From Novosphingobium ovatum (GTDB lineage Bacteria > Pseudomonadota > Alphaproteobacteria > Sphingomonadales > Sphingomonadaceae), in assembly GCF_009909235.1 (NCBI RefSeq), contig NZ_JAAAPO010000003.1, forward strand, positions 186,001-250,000: a stretch of DNA of 64,000 nucleotides. The letters run 5' to 3'. A program made the translations under genes and the position numbers. Positions 40,118-48,237 of the stretch are shown piece after piece. The notes under the pieces were generated by a model. That model was not told where the DNA came from and searched no databases. It saw only the letters and a list, made by a program, of their open reading frames with translations. The number at the start of each line of letters is the position of its first letter. The first letter of the stretch is position 1.

Positions 40118-42955
40118 ATGAAATTGCGTCAAGACGCGGCCATGGGGCGCCGCTTTGCCATCGGTCTGGGGCTGCTGTGTAGCACCATGCTGGCGCCTGC
40201 CGTACTGGCTCAGGAGGCGCCCGCGCCTGCCGCGCCCAAGGCCACCGATGCCGAAATCATCGTCACCGGATCGCGAATCAAACAGAACGGTTTTCAGGCG
40301 CCGACCCCGGTCACCGTTGTGGGCGCCGAGGCGATGCAGAGCCGCGCTGTCACCAACGTGGCCGATGCGCTGAACGAAACGCCGCTGTTCCGTCCGCTGA
40401 TCACGCCCGCCACGCAACAGGCGGTGGGCGGCAATGTGGGCGCGCGCATTCTGGATCTGCGCGGTCTGGGCTCGACCCGCACGCTGGTGCTGGTCGATGG
40501 CAAGCGGTTCGTGCCGTCCACCACCACCGGCACGGTTGACGTCAATCTGGTCCCCTCGATGCTGGTCAAGCGCGCCGAGGTGGTGACGGGTGGCGCTTCG
40601 GCGGCCTATGGTTCGGACGCGGTGGCCGGTGTGGTCAACTTCATCCTTGATCGCACCTTTACCGGGTTCAAGGCCTCGGCGCAGGCCGGGTTCTCGCAGC
40701 GGGGCGATGCCAATTCGCAGAACGTCCAGCTGGCCTGGGGCACCAAATTTGCCGACGGCGCGGGCCATTTTGTCATCGGCGCGGAATATGACAATGCCAC
40801 CGGCATGGGCGATTGCTACACCCGCTCGTGGTGCCCGAACGAGCAGCTGGTGGGCAACACCGCCGGCTGGAACGGCCTGCCCGCCAGCCTGCGTACCGGC
40901 CCGGCCGGCACCGGCACGCTGTCGTCGGGCGGGTTGATTGTGGCCGCCAGCGGCCCGCTGCGCGGCATCGCCTTCAACCCCGACGGCACCTATCACAATT
41001 ACAATTTCGGCACGATCTATGGCACCAACCCCTCACCGCTGTTCACCGGCGGGGGCGAGGAAAGCAGCCGCAACGGCTTCCTTGACGGCATTTTGCTGAT
41101 GCCGCCGGTCGAACGCGTGGTCGGCTTTGCCCATGGCGATTACGAGGTGTCGGACGCGCTGAAGCTGGGCATGGACCTGAGCTATGGTCAGGTGCGCGGC
41201 ATGGTGATCGGTTCGGACGCGCGCTCGACCGTGACGATCCGGCGGGACAACGCCTATCTGCCCGGCGCGGTCGCCGCGATCATGGACGCCAACGCCATCA
41301 CCTCCTTCTCGCTGGGCCGCGCGTTCACCGATCTCAAGGGGTCGGTCAACCACAGCATGAACAAGACCTATCGCGCGGTCTTTTCCGCCGAGGGCCGGAT
41401 TTCCAGCGCGATCAAGTGGGACGCCTATTACCAGTACGGCCGCAACGAGTTCCGTCAGGACTATAGCGGCAACATCGTCGCCGCGCGCGTGGCCAATGCG
41501 GCGGACGCCGTGCAGGTGGGCAGCAACATCGTGTGCCGGATCAACGCTGTAACGGTCACCGATCCCAATTGCGTGCCGGTCAACCTGTTCGGTTCGGGCA
41601 ATATCTCGGCCGCGGGCAAGGCCTATATCGCGCCATCGGGCTATCAGGCGATCAACACCGATCAGCATGTGCTGGCCGCCAATCTGCAGGCCGATCTGTT
41701 CCGCCTGCCGGGCGGCATGTTCAGCGTGGCGGGCGGTGGCGAATGGCGCCGCGATTCGATGAGCGGCGCGGCTGACGCGCTCTCGGCCTCGAACGCGTTC
41801 TGGTCGTTCAACGGCAAGGCGATCAGTGGCACGCTGGAAGTCACCGAAGGCTATCTGGAAGGCAATGCCCCCGTGCTGGCCGACCTGCCGCTGGTGCGCA
41901 AGCTGGAGCTGAATGGCGCGATCCGCCGCACCCATTACAACCGCTCCAGCCCCGGTCTGGCCAGTTCCAGCCTGGCGGTGACGACGTGGAAGTTTGGCGG
42001 CGTGTGGGAGCCGTTCGACATGCTGCGCCTGCGCGCGACACGTTCGCGCGACATCCGCGCGCCCAACATCGCCGAGCTGTACGGCCCGGTGACGTCCGGC
42101 CGCACCACCGTGGTTGATCCGGCCAATGCCGGGGCGCAGGTGCAGGTCACGTCATACTCGGGCGCCAACCCGCGCCTGCAGGCGGAAAAGGCCGATACCT
42201 TCACCATCGGCGCGGTACTCAGCCCGCGTCTGCCGTTTGCCCGCTCGCTGCAACTCTCGGTCGATTACTTCTCGATCCGCATCAACGGGGCGATCGCCAC
42301 GCTGGGCGCGCAGACCGTGGTCAACCGCTGCAATTCGGGCGCGACCGAGTTCTGCTCGTTCATCACCCGCGACAGCACCAATGCGCTGACCGTGGTGCAG
42401 GACGTGTTGCAGAACGTGAACCAGCAAAAGGTGCGCGGTCTGGACATCAACCTGGCCTATAGCACGCATACCGGCCCGCTGGGTTCGGTCGATGTCAACC
42501 TGATCGCCACGCGCTATCTGGAGTTTTCGACCCGTGACAGCGTGGGCGTGACCGACCGCGTGTGCCAGACCGGCTATCGCCCCGGCACCACCACGGGTGT
42601 GCCGTGCTGGATCGTGGATGGCAACATCGGCTGGAACATCGGCAAGGTGAAGCTGAACCTGCATGGCCGCTATATCCCCGGCGGCAAGTTTGACGTGCTG
42701 ATGGTTGGGCCCGAAGATCCGGGCTATACCGCCACCGCCTCGAACAGCGTGAGCAGCAACCGCGTGGCTGGCCGGTTCTATCTGGATCTGGGCACCACGG
42801 TAAAGATCAACGACCGGTTTGAACTGTTTGGCGTGATCAACAATCTGATGGACAAGGATCCGCCGATGGCCGCCAGCGCGCAAGGCGCGACCAATCAGGT
42901 CTATTTCGACCCGATCGGCCGCAACTTCCGCATCGGCGCGCGCGTCAAGATGTAA
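40118..42955 (+). CDS. TonB-dependent receptor of the sugar-acid locus
   Basis: 945 residues from the Met at 40118, preceded by AAGGAGG. Signal peptide 'MKLRQDAAMGRRFAIGLGLLCSTMLAPAVLAQ', then a TonB-box-like 'DAEIIVTGSRI', a plug domain ('NVADALNETPLF', 'RILDLRGLGSTRTLVLVDGKRFVPST', 'VEVVTGGASAAYGSDAVAGVVNFIL'-type) and a 22-strand barrel ending 'GRNFRIGARVKM'. It belongs to the large sphingomonad/xanthomonad receptor group used for sugars and plant-derived compounds. An upstream ATG at 40046 would put the operator inside the coding region and adds no signal peptide, so it is rejected. Co-oriented with the PEP-mutase-family gene downstream, separated by a long hairpin. Confidence 0.93.
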   Translation: MKLRQDAAMGRRFAIGLGLLCSTMLAPAVLAQEAPAPAAPKATDAEIIVTGSRIKQNGFQAPTPVTVVGAEAMQSRAVTNVADALNETPLFRPLITPATQQAVGGNVGARILDLRGLGSTRTLVLVDGKRFVPSTTTGTVDVNLVPSMLVKRAEVVTGGASAAYGSDAVAGVVNFILDRTFTGFKASAQAGFSQRGDANSQNVQLAWGTKFADGAGHFVIGAEYDNATGMGDCYTRSWCPNEQLVGNTAGWNGLPASLRTGPAGTGTLSSGGLIVAASGPLRGIAFNPDGTYHNYNFGTIYGTNPSPLFTGGGEESSRNGFLDGILLMPPVERVVGFAHGDYEVSDALKLGMDLSYGQVRGMVIGSDARSTVTIRRDNAYLPGAVAAIMDANAITSFSLGRAFTDLKGSVNHSMNKTYRAVFSAEGRISSAIKWDAYYQYGRNEFRQDYSGNIVAARVANAADAVQVGSNIVCRINAVTVTDPNCVPVNLFGSGNISAAGKAYIAPSGYQAINTDQHVLAANLQADLFRLPGGMFSVAGGGEWRRDSMSGAADALSASNAFWSFNGKAISGTLEVTEGYLEGNAPVLADLPLVRKLELNGAIRRTHYNRSSPGLASSSLAVTTWKFGGVWEPFDMLRLRATRSRDIRAPNIAELYGPVTSGRTTVVDPANAGAQVQVTSYSGANPRLQAEKADTFTIGAVLSPRLPFARSLQLSVDYFSIRINGAIATLGAQTVVNRCNSGATEFCSFITRDSTNALTVVQDVLQNVNQQKVRGLDINLAYSTHTGPLGSVDVNLIATRYLEFSTRDSVGVTDRVCQTGYRPGTTTGVPCWIVDGNIGWNIGKVKLNLHGRYIPGGKFDVLMVGPEDPGYTATASNSVSSNRVAGRFYLDLGTTVKINDRFELFGVINNLMDKDPPMAASAQGATNQVYFDPIGRNFRIGARVKM

Positions 42956-42963
42956 GCATACCC

Positions 42964-43006
42964 GCCTTTCCCCGGCCCGTCCTCCCTCGGGCGGGCGGGG
43001 AAAGGC
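42964..43006 (+). terminator. Long hairpin between the TonB receptor and the PEP-mutase-family gene
   Basis: GCCTTTCCCCG (42964-42974) pairs with CGGGGAAAGGC (42996-43006), with an inner GCCCG/CGGGC. It has no T run, so it is more likely an mRNA-stability or partial-termination hairpin that lowers expression of the downstream gene than a full terminator. It ends 7 bp before that gene's ribosome-binding site. Confidence 0.5.
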
Positions 43007-43022
43007 ACAGACAAAGGTGACG

Positions 43023-43970
43023 ATGATGGCAAAGAAATCTCTGGAACAGGTCCTGATGGAAGCGGACCGCTGTGTAGTGGCCCCTTGCGTCTATGACTGC
43101 GCATCGGCGCGCGCGGTGGAAATGGTGGGCTTTCCGGCGATGATGCTGTCTGGCGGCGAAGTGTCGATCGCGATGAATGGCGTGATCGACTATGGTTTTT
43201 CGAACCTGACCGACATTGAATGGATGTGCAGCCGCGTGACGCAGACCAATGCGATCCCCATGGCCGCCGATATCGAGGACGGCTTTGGCGGGCCGCTGGC
43301 GGTGTATCGCAGCACCAAGCGGATGATCGCGGCGGGTGCGACGGCGTTGCAGCTGGAAGATTCGGGCGACATGGAGAATTCCACCAGCCTGCTGCCGCGT
43401 GAAAAATATTACGAGAAGGTGCGCGCCGCGCTGGCCGCGATGGAGGGCACCAACTGTTTTCTGATCGCGCGCACCAACGCCGACCCCGAAACCGAAATGG
43501 ACGAGGGCTGTGAGCGCATGCGCGCCGCCGTCGAGATGGGCGCCAAGATGAGTACCGTTGTGCGCATCAGCACGCTGGACCACGCCAAGGTCAACGCTGC
43601 CAAGGTGCCGGGCTGGAAGATGTTCCCCGACGTGCGCGACATCGACGGCAAGCCGGGCGTGACGGTTGAGCAGATCTATCCGCTGGGCTTCAATTTCCTG
43701 ACCATGCATTACACGCTCAAGGCGGCGATGGACGGCATGCTGGAGCACGGCATCCACAATTTCGCCCAGCAGGGCTGCCACTATACCTGCCAAAAGCAGG
43801 ACGCGACCGGCATCATGGGCATGAGCGCCACGCCGCTGTTCGATCCCCATTCGTATATGGAGCTGGAAAGCCGCTTTGGCGGCGCGCGCAAGGATTTCAC
43901 CATCGTGGGCAACGCGGTGGAGGACTTCCCCAAGGGCTTTGTGCGCAGCGCGATCGACGATCGCCTCTAA
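43023..43970 (+). CDS. Isocitrate lyase/PEP mutase superfamily enzyme
   Basis: 315 residues from the ATG at 43023 (AAAGG at 43013-43017). 'VVAPCVYDCASARAVEMVGFPAMMLSGG' is the superfamily N-terminus. 'IPMAADIEDGFGGPLAVYRSTKRMIAAGATALQLEDSGD' has the Mg-binding acidic residues (ADxED-G-F-G and LED). The 'KKCGH/KRCGH' loop of true isocitrate and methylisocitrate lyases is absent; the place reads 'MENSTSLLPREKYYEKV'. 'CFLIARTNADPETEMDEGCERMRAAVEMGAK' is the next conserved block. Known members are C-C or P-C lyases and decarboxylases acting on alpha-oxyacids such as oxaloacetate or methylmalates. In this locus it could cleave a 2-keto acid intermediate, but that is inference. Confidence 0.82.
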   Translation: MMAKKSLEQVLMEADRCVVAPCVYDCASARAVEMVGFPAMMLSGGEVSIAMNGVIDYGFSNLTDIEWMCSRVTQTNAIPMAADIEDGFGGPLAVYRSTKRMIAAGATALQLEDSGDMENSTSLLPREKYYEKVRAALAAMEGTNCFLIARTNADPETEMDEGCERMRAAVEMGAKMSTVVRISTLDHAKVNAAKVPGWKMFPDVRDIDGKPGVTVEQIYPLGFNFLTMHYTLKAAMDGMLEHGIHNFAQQGCHYTCQKQDATGIMGMSATPLFDPHSYMELESRFGGARKDFTIVGNAVEDFPKGFVRSAIDDRL

Positions 43971-44118
43971 GCTTTGACGTCATCCTCCCTGGCCCGTGGC
44001 GATAGGACCGCTGCGGGCCGGGTCACTGGCCCCGGTCATGGCCTGCCGTCTGGCGGGTGGTGGCCGGGGTATTTTTGCGCCCCCATGCGTGGCGGGGCGA
44101 TGCGGTATGGCGCGCGCT

Positions 44119-44283
44119 TCAGCGCTGAGCCTTGCGGCTTTGCAGATAGCGCCCGATGATCCAGCCGACCACCGCGCCAGCCACCATCGAGCCGATGCTT
44201 TTCTCCGGCGGCTCGCCATTGGCGATGCTGGCCAGCATCCCCACAACCGCGCCAATCGCCAGAGCGCGATGTGCTAAACCCAT
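44119..44283 (-). CDS. Small inner-membrane protein
   Basis: 54 residues from the Met at 44283 (MGLAHRALAIGAVVGMLASIANGEPP), with AGGAG 8 bp upstream. Two hydrophobic segments ('ALAIGAVVGMLASIA' and 'SMVAGAVVGWIIGRYL') with a short polar loop and a basic tail 'QSRKAQR', a helical hairpin layout. The frame extends to 44367 but the outer part is not membrane-like. Function unknown. It lies after the MFS gene on the same strand beyond a hairpin. Confidence 0.6.
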   Translation of the reverse strand: MGLAHRALAIGAVVGMLASIANGEPPEKSIGSMVAGAVVGWIIGRYLQSRKAQR

Positions 44284-44350
44284 GTCCGGTTTCTCCTGTG
44301 GCATGGAGGGTGGTTCGTCCCGTGCCGGAACCGATATGCCCGATGCGCCA

Positions 44351-44382
44351 CATCCCTGCCACCCCAAAGGGCGGCAGGGATG
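44351..44382. repeat. 10-bp stem hairpin after the MFS gene
   Basis: CATCCCTGCC (44351-44360) pairs with GGCAGGGATG (44373-44382) around a 12-base loop, 25 bp beyond the MFS stop. No T tract follows on either strand, so it is a possible 3' stability element or weak terminator of the long minus-strand operon. Confidence 0.5.
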
Positions 44383-44406
44383 CGTTTACGTGTCAGGCTA
44401 GAGGGA

Positions 44407-45756
44407 TCAGGCGTCGCGCAGCGCTCGATAGGGGCGCAGCGCCAGCAGCAACAGCCCCACCATCGTGGGCGCGGCCATGCCCACGACCAGCGCCATGGAA
44501 TAGCGGATCTCGTGCGGGTTGCGGAACACATAGTCGGTGATCGCGCCAATCACCATCGGCCCGATCGCCAGCCCGACCAGCGTGGTCAGTGTGATATACA
44601 GCGCGCTGACCTGTGCGCGGGCGCGGTTGGGGACGATCAGCTGGATCGATGTCGCCGCGCAAGGATAGGGGAAATTGCCAAAGAACACCGTGGGCGCCAA
44701 CAGCGCCAGCGCCAGCTCTGCGCTGGGCATCAGCGGGGCCAGTGCGCCGCACACGCCCCCAATGGCAAAGCCGCCCGCCGCCACCCGCAGCGGCGCATCG
44801 CTATGGCCCCGCGCGGCCAGACGGTCCGACAACCAGCCGCCCATCCATACCCCGCCTGTGCCAAACACCATCAGCATCGGGCCATAACTCCACCCGATCT
44901 GCTGCGGGCTCCAGCCATAGCTGCGCGAGAGCAGGGCGGGCGTCCAGATGGCAAAGGCATAGGACACCAGGCTGACACAGGCGAAACTGGCGAACATCGG
45001 CGCCAGCGCGCGGGCGCGGTCACGCACGATGCCCCAGACCTCGGCGGCGGGCAGGGCGTCGCGCCCGCCGGTGCCACGGCGCAGCGGTTCGGGGAACAGA
45101 AAGAACAGCGGCGCCAGTACCAGCCCCGGCAGAGCCACGATGATGAACGCCGCCTGCCACGGCGCCAGTCCCGAAAACAGCGCCCCATGCATCACCGGCG
45201 AGGTGTTGAGCCACACCAGCAGGCTGCCCCCGCCCATGAAGGCCAGCCCTTGCCCAATCGGCGCGCTCATCAGGAAACCGCTGAGCGGTTTGCCCAGACG
45301 CTCGGGCGGGAACTGGTCGGACAACAGCGAAAAGGCGGCCGGTGACAGGCTGGCCTCGCCCACGGCCACGCCGATGCGCGTCAGGAACAATTGCCAATAG
45401 CCGCGCGCCAGTCCCGACCCCATGGCAAAGAGGCTCCATAGTGCCAGCGCGACGCCGATGATTACCCGCCGCTGATACCGATCCGCCAACCGCCCGATGG
45501 GCACGCAGGCGGTGATATAGAAGATGCCAAACGCCACCCCCTGCAACATGCCGAATTGTGTGTCGTTCAGGCCAAACGCGCCCTTGATCGGTTCGACCAT
45601 CAGATTGATGACGGTGCGGTCAAACTGCGACACGATCGAGGCCAGCGCCAGCAGGCCGACCAGCAACCAGCCACGCACCGGGCTGGGCCAAGGGCGCGCA
45701 TCGGTGTGGTCGGGCTGGTCCGGCGCAGGCGCTTCGGCCGTGGCGGGGGTGGTCAT
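44407..45756 (-). CDS. MFS transporter
   Basis: 449 residues, twelve hydrophobic segments. 'VINLMVEPIKGAFGLNDTQFGMLQGVAFGIFYITACVPIGRLADRYQRRVIIGVALALWS' includes the MFS loop 2-3 motif (GRLADRYQRR). 'TRIGVAVGEASLSPAAFSLLSDQFPPERLGK' is typical of the Spinster-like MFS group common in sphingomonads. The N-terminal ~30 residues are cytoplasmic and acidic/Pro-rich. By position, it carries the sugar acid or its product over the inner membrane. CAGAGGAGAGG provides the ribosome-binding site. It is the last large gene of a minus-strand operon that starts at 49307. Confidence 0.9.
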   Translation of the reverse strand: MTTPATAEAPAPDQPDHTDARPWPSPVRGWLLVGLLALASIVSQFDRTVINLMVEPIKGAFGLNDTQFGMLQGVAFGIFYITACVPIGRLADRYQRRVIIGVALALWSLFAMGSGLARGYWQLFLTRIGVAVGEASLSPAAFSLLSDQFPPERLGKPLSGFLMSAPIGQGLAFMGGGSLLVWLNTSPVMHGALFSGLAPWQAAFIIVALPGLVLAPLFFLFPEPLRRGTGGRDALPAAEVWGIVRDRARALAPMFASFACVSLVSYAFAIWTPALLSRSYGWSPQQIGWSYGPMLMVFGTGGVWMGGWLSDRLAARGHSDAPLRVAAGGFAIGGVCGALAPLMPSAELALALLAPTVFFGNFPYPCAATSIQLIVPNRARAQVSALYITLTTLVGLAIGPMVIGAITDYVFRNPHEIRYSMALVVGMAAPTMVGLLLLALRPYRALRDA

Positions 45757-45820
45757 CGGTCCTCTCCTCTGATGATGGTGCGACCCGCTTTTTTGCGGTG
45801 TGGCGCGCTGCGCGCCGGGC

Positions 45821-46738
45821 CTATGTGTGGCCCAGATCGAACAGGCGCATATATTCGGCGCTGTCGGCCGGACCGTATCCGCCCGCCACCAGCATCCGGT
45901 GCAAATCGGCCGCCATGCTGGTCAGCGGCAGGGGAATGCGCCCCGCCAGCGCGGCGGATTGCGCGGTTTCCAGGTCTTTCAACATGTTGTCGATCCGCCC
46001 GGTCGAGCTGAAATCGCGTGCGGCCATCTTGGCCATGAATTCCTGCATGATGCGGCTGTCGGCGCGGCCCCCGGCCAATGCGGCGGGGATCTGGCTGGCG
46101 TCGATGCCATGCCCTTCGGCAAAGCGCACCGCTTCGGCCACGGCCAGAAAGTTCAGCGCGCACAGGATCTGGTTCACCAGCTTGACCGTCTGGCCCGCGC
46201 CCACCGCGCCCATATGGCTGGCCCGCGCCGAGAGCAGCTCCAGCACCGGTTGCGCCTGCGCGACATCATCTGCTTCGCCGCCGATCATCAGCGTCAATTC
46301 ACCCTTCAGCGCGGCCGGCGCCCCACCAGACAGCGGCGCGTCCACCCACGCCACGCCCGTGTCCGCGCGCAGCCGCGCGGCCAGCGCCGTGGTGCGGTCG
46401 GGCGCGATGCTGGACATGTCGATCAACAGGCCGGGCAGGGGGCTGGCCTGCGCCACGCCATCGGGGCCAAACACGGCGGCCTCGACAATGGCGGCGCTGT
46501 TCAGGCTGGTGATCACCGCGTCCATGCCCGCCGCCGCCTGCGCCGGGCTGGCACAGGCCCGCGCGCCCAGTGCCACCAGCGGGGCCATCGCCGCATCCGA
46601 CAGGTCAAACAGCGCCACATCCGCGCCGCAGGCGATCAGGCGCCGGGCGATGGCTGATCCCATCACCCCCACGCCGATCACGCCCACGCGCATCTCCTCC
46701 GCACGGGGGGCTGTTGTCCCTGTCGTCTGCTCGCTCAT
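45821..46738 (-). CDS. NAD(P)-dependent beta-hydroxyacid dehydrogenase (GarR/GlxR-like)
   Basis: 305 residues from the Met at 46738, which overlaps the LacI stop (ATGA, 46735-46738). 'RVGVIGVGVMGSAIARRLIACGADVALFD' is the Rossmann site, 'FVDAPLSGGAPAALKGELTLMIGG'-type block (VDAPLSGG at about 138) the substrate motif, and the catalytic Lys is in 'GAGQTVKLVNQILCALN' (about 186). The family reduces tartronate semialdehyde to glycerate or oxidises 3-hydroxyisobutyrate and similar. In a sugar-acid operon a tartronate semialdehyde reductase-like role is plausible. The MFS gene lies 64 bp downstream. Confidence 0.85.
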   Translation of the reverse strand: MSEQTTGTTAPRAEEMRVGVIGVGVMGSAIARRLIACGADVALFDLSDAAMAPLVALGARACASPAQAAAGMDAVITSLNSAAIVEAAVFGPDGVAQASPLPGLLIDMSSIAPDRTTALAARLRADTGVAWVDAPLSGGAPAALKGELTLMIGGEADDVAQAQPVLELLSARASHMGAVGAGQTVKLVNQILCALNFLAVAEAVRFAEGHGIDASQIPAALAGGRADSRIMQEFMAKMAARDFSSTGRIDNMLKDLETAQSAALAGRIPLPLTSMAADLHRMLVAGGYGPADSAEYMRLFDLGHT

Positions 46739-47820
46739 TTCACTCTTCCAACCGAGGCGCGCTCGATGATCGAGAGGCCGATGTCCTCGATATGCGGGGG
46801 GGTGTCGCCATCGCGCCCCAGCAGTTCCAGAATCAACGCGCCCGTCCGCTGACCCAGCGCGCGGAAATTGACATTCACCGTGGTGAGCGGCGGGTTGACC
46901 TCGCCGCCGATCTCGAAATTGCCGAAACCCATGACCGACAGCTTGTCCGGCACGGGCACATGGCGGCGCTGGCATTCCATCAGCACGCCCACCGCCGACA
47001 GGTCGGACACGGCAAACACCGCCTGAATGCCCGGATCGCGTTTCAACAGGATGGCGATGGCCGCCGCGCCATGGTCATAGGACAATGGCGGGCTGCCGTG
47101 GCGCAGCACCAGATCGGTCGCCAGGCCTGAAAAGCGCAGCTCGTCCTCGAACCCGCGCATACGTTCCTCGCCGCGATGGTCGCGCACGGCGGCCTCTTGC
47201 GATCCGCCCACTGCGCCGATGCGGGTAAAGCCGCGCTCGATCAGATGGCGCGCGGCGGTGCGCCCCACCTCGTAATTGGAAAAGCCGATGGAATGGTCGA
47301 TCGGCTGGCTGGGCAGGTCGGCGATCTCGATCACGGGGACATCGCATTGCATCAGCATCCGCGCCGCATTGCGCGTGTGCGAGGCGCCCGTCATCACGAT
47401 CGCCTCGGGGCGGCGGGCCAGCAGCTTGTTCAGCTGGCGCTCCTCCTCGGCCTGATTGTATTCGGTATAGGCGATCAGCAACTGGTAATCGGCTTCGCGC
47501 AATTGCTCGGTCAGGCCCTGTGCCACGGCGGCAAAGTTGGCGTTGGTCAGCGTCGGCAGCATCAGCGCGACAAAGCCGGTGCGGCGGCTGGACAGGCTGC
47601 CGGCCACGCGGTCGGGGACATAGCCCAGATCGGCCACGGCCTTGAGCACCTTTTCGCGCGTGGCAGGCAGCACCAGATCGGGATCGCTGATCACGCGGCT
47701 GACGGTCATGCGCGACACGCCCGCCAGTTGCGACACATCGCGGATCGTCGGCCGCCCGGTGCCGCGCGTTTTGCCACGCGGTTTGACGGGCGGGACGGTC
47801 CCCTCGCTGGTGCTGCTCAT
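46735..47820 (-). CDS. LacI-family transcriptional regulator, GntR (gluconate repressor)-like
   Basis: 361 residues from the Met at 47820 (AAAGGA upstream). The HTH is 'PTIRDVSQLAGVSRMTVSRVISDPDLVLPATREKVLKAVADLGYVPDRVAGSL' (about 26-80), with the 'MTVSR' recognition helix of the LacI family. The effector domain ('FVALMLPTLTNANFAAVAQGLTEQL', 'SIGFSNYEVGRTAARHLIERGFTRIGAVGG', 'VFAVSDLSAVGVLMECQRRHVPVPDKLSVMGFGNFEIG') follows E. coli GntR closely in order and wording. A gluconate-like effector is likely. It is embedded in the operon it probably controls; 16-bp GntR-type sites stand before all main promoters of the locus. Confidence 0.93.
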   Translation of the reverse strand: MSSTSEGTVPPVKPRGKTRGTGRPTIRDVSQLAGVSRMTVSRVISDPDLVLPATREKVLKAVADLGYVPDRVAGSLSSRRTGFVALMLPTLTNANFAAVAQGLTEQLREADYQLLIAYTEYNQAEEERQLNKLLARRPEAIVMTGASHTRNAARMLMQCDVPVIEIADLPSQPIDHSIGFSNYEVGRTAARHLIERGFTRIGAVGGSQEAAVRDHRGEERMRGFEDELRFSGLATDLVLRHGSPPLSYDHGAAAIAILLKRDPGIQAVFAVSDLSAVGVLMECQRRHVPVPDKLSVMGFGNFEIGGEVNPPLTTVNVNFRALGQRTGALILELLGRDGDTPPHIEDIGLSIIERASVGRVK

Positions 47821-47904
47821 CTTGGTCCTTTCGATCACCTGACGTCTTTTGCCGCGACTATAGCATCGCGCCCATCGCCCGCCATGGCGTCCTTGGGCTT
47901 ATGC

Positions 47905-48237
47905 TCAGGTGTTGACCAATTCGTCCTGGCCGCTGATCAGATGGTAAAAGCGGCCCTCGAACATCTGCATCAGTTCCAGCGTCAGCGCCCGCGCCCGGTC
48001 GCGCTGGGGCGAGGCAATGGCGGCGGCCAGCGCCGCGCGGCTGGGGTAATCCACCTGCTGGATCATGGCGATGGGGGCCGCGTCCGCGTCCGCATCGTTC
48101 ACCCGGAACCAGCGCACATTGCATGCGCCCGGAAAATCGGCCCACATCGGCGCCAGACGGCTTTCCACCGCGCCAAAGAAATCCTCTTCCTTGCCCGGCG
48201 TTACGCGGCCTTCGAAAATGGCGGTACGGGTAATCAT
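47905..48237 (-). CDS. Small dimeric alpha/beta-barrel protein (antibiotic biosynthesis monooxygenase/EthD-like)
   Basis: 110 residues. 'MITRTAIFEGRVTPGKEEDFFGAVESRLAPMWADFPG' and 'AMIQQVDYPSRAALAAAIASPQRDRARALTLELMQMFEGRFYHLI' follow the beta-alpha-beta pattern of the ferredoxin-like dimeric barrel fold (ABM/EthD/NIPSNAP group). No catalytic residue can be named. It starts inside the end of the upstream dehydrogenase (ATGA overlap, 48234-48237), so it is co-translated. In sugar-acid operons such small barrels might be mutarotases or lactone handlers; this is a guess. Confidence 0.7.
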   Translation of the reverse strand: MITRTAIFEGRVTPGKEEDFFGAVESRLAPMWADFPGACNVRWFRVNDADADAAPIAMIQQVDYPSRAALAAAIASPQRDRARALTLELMQMFEGRFYHLISGQDELVNT

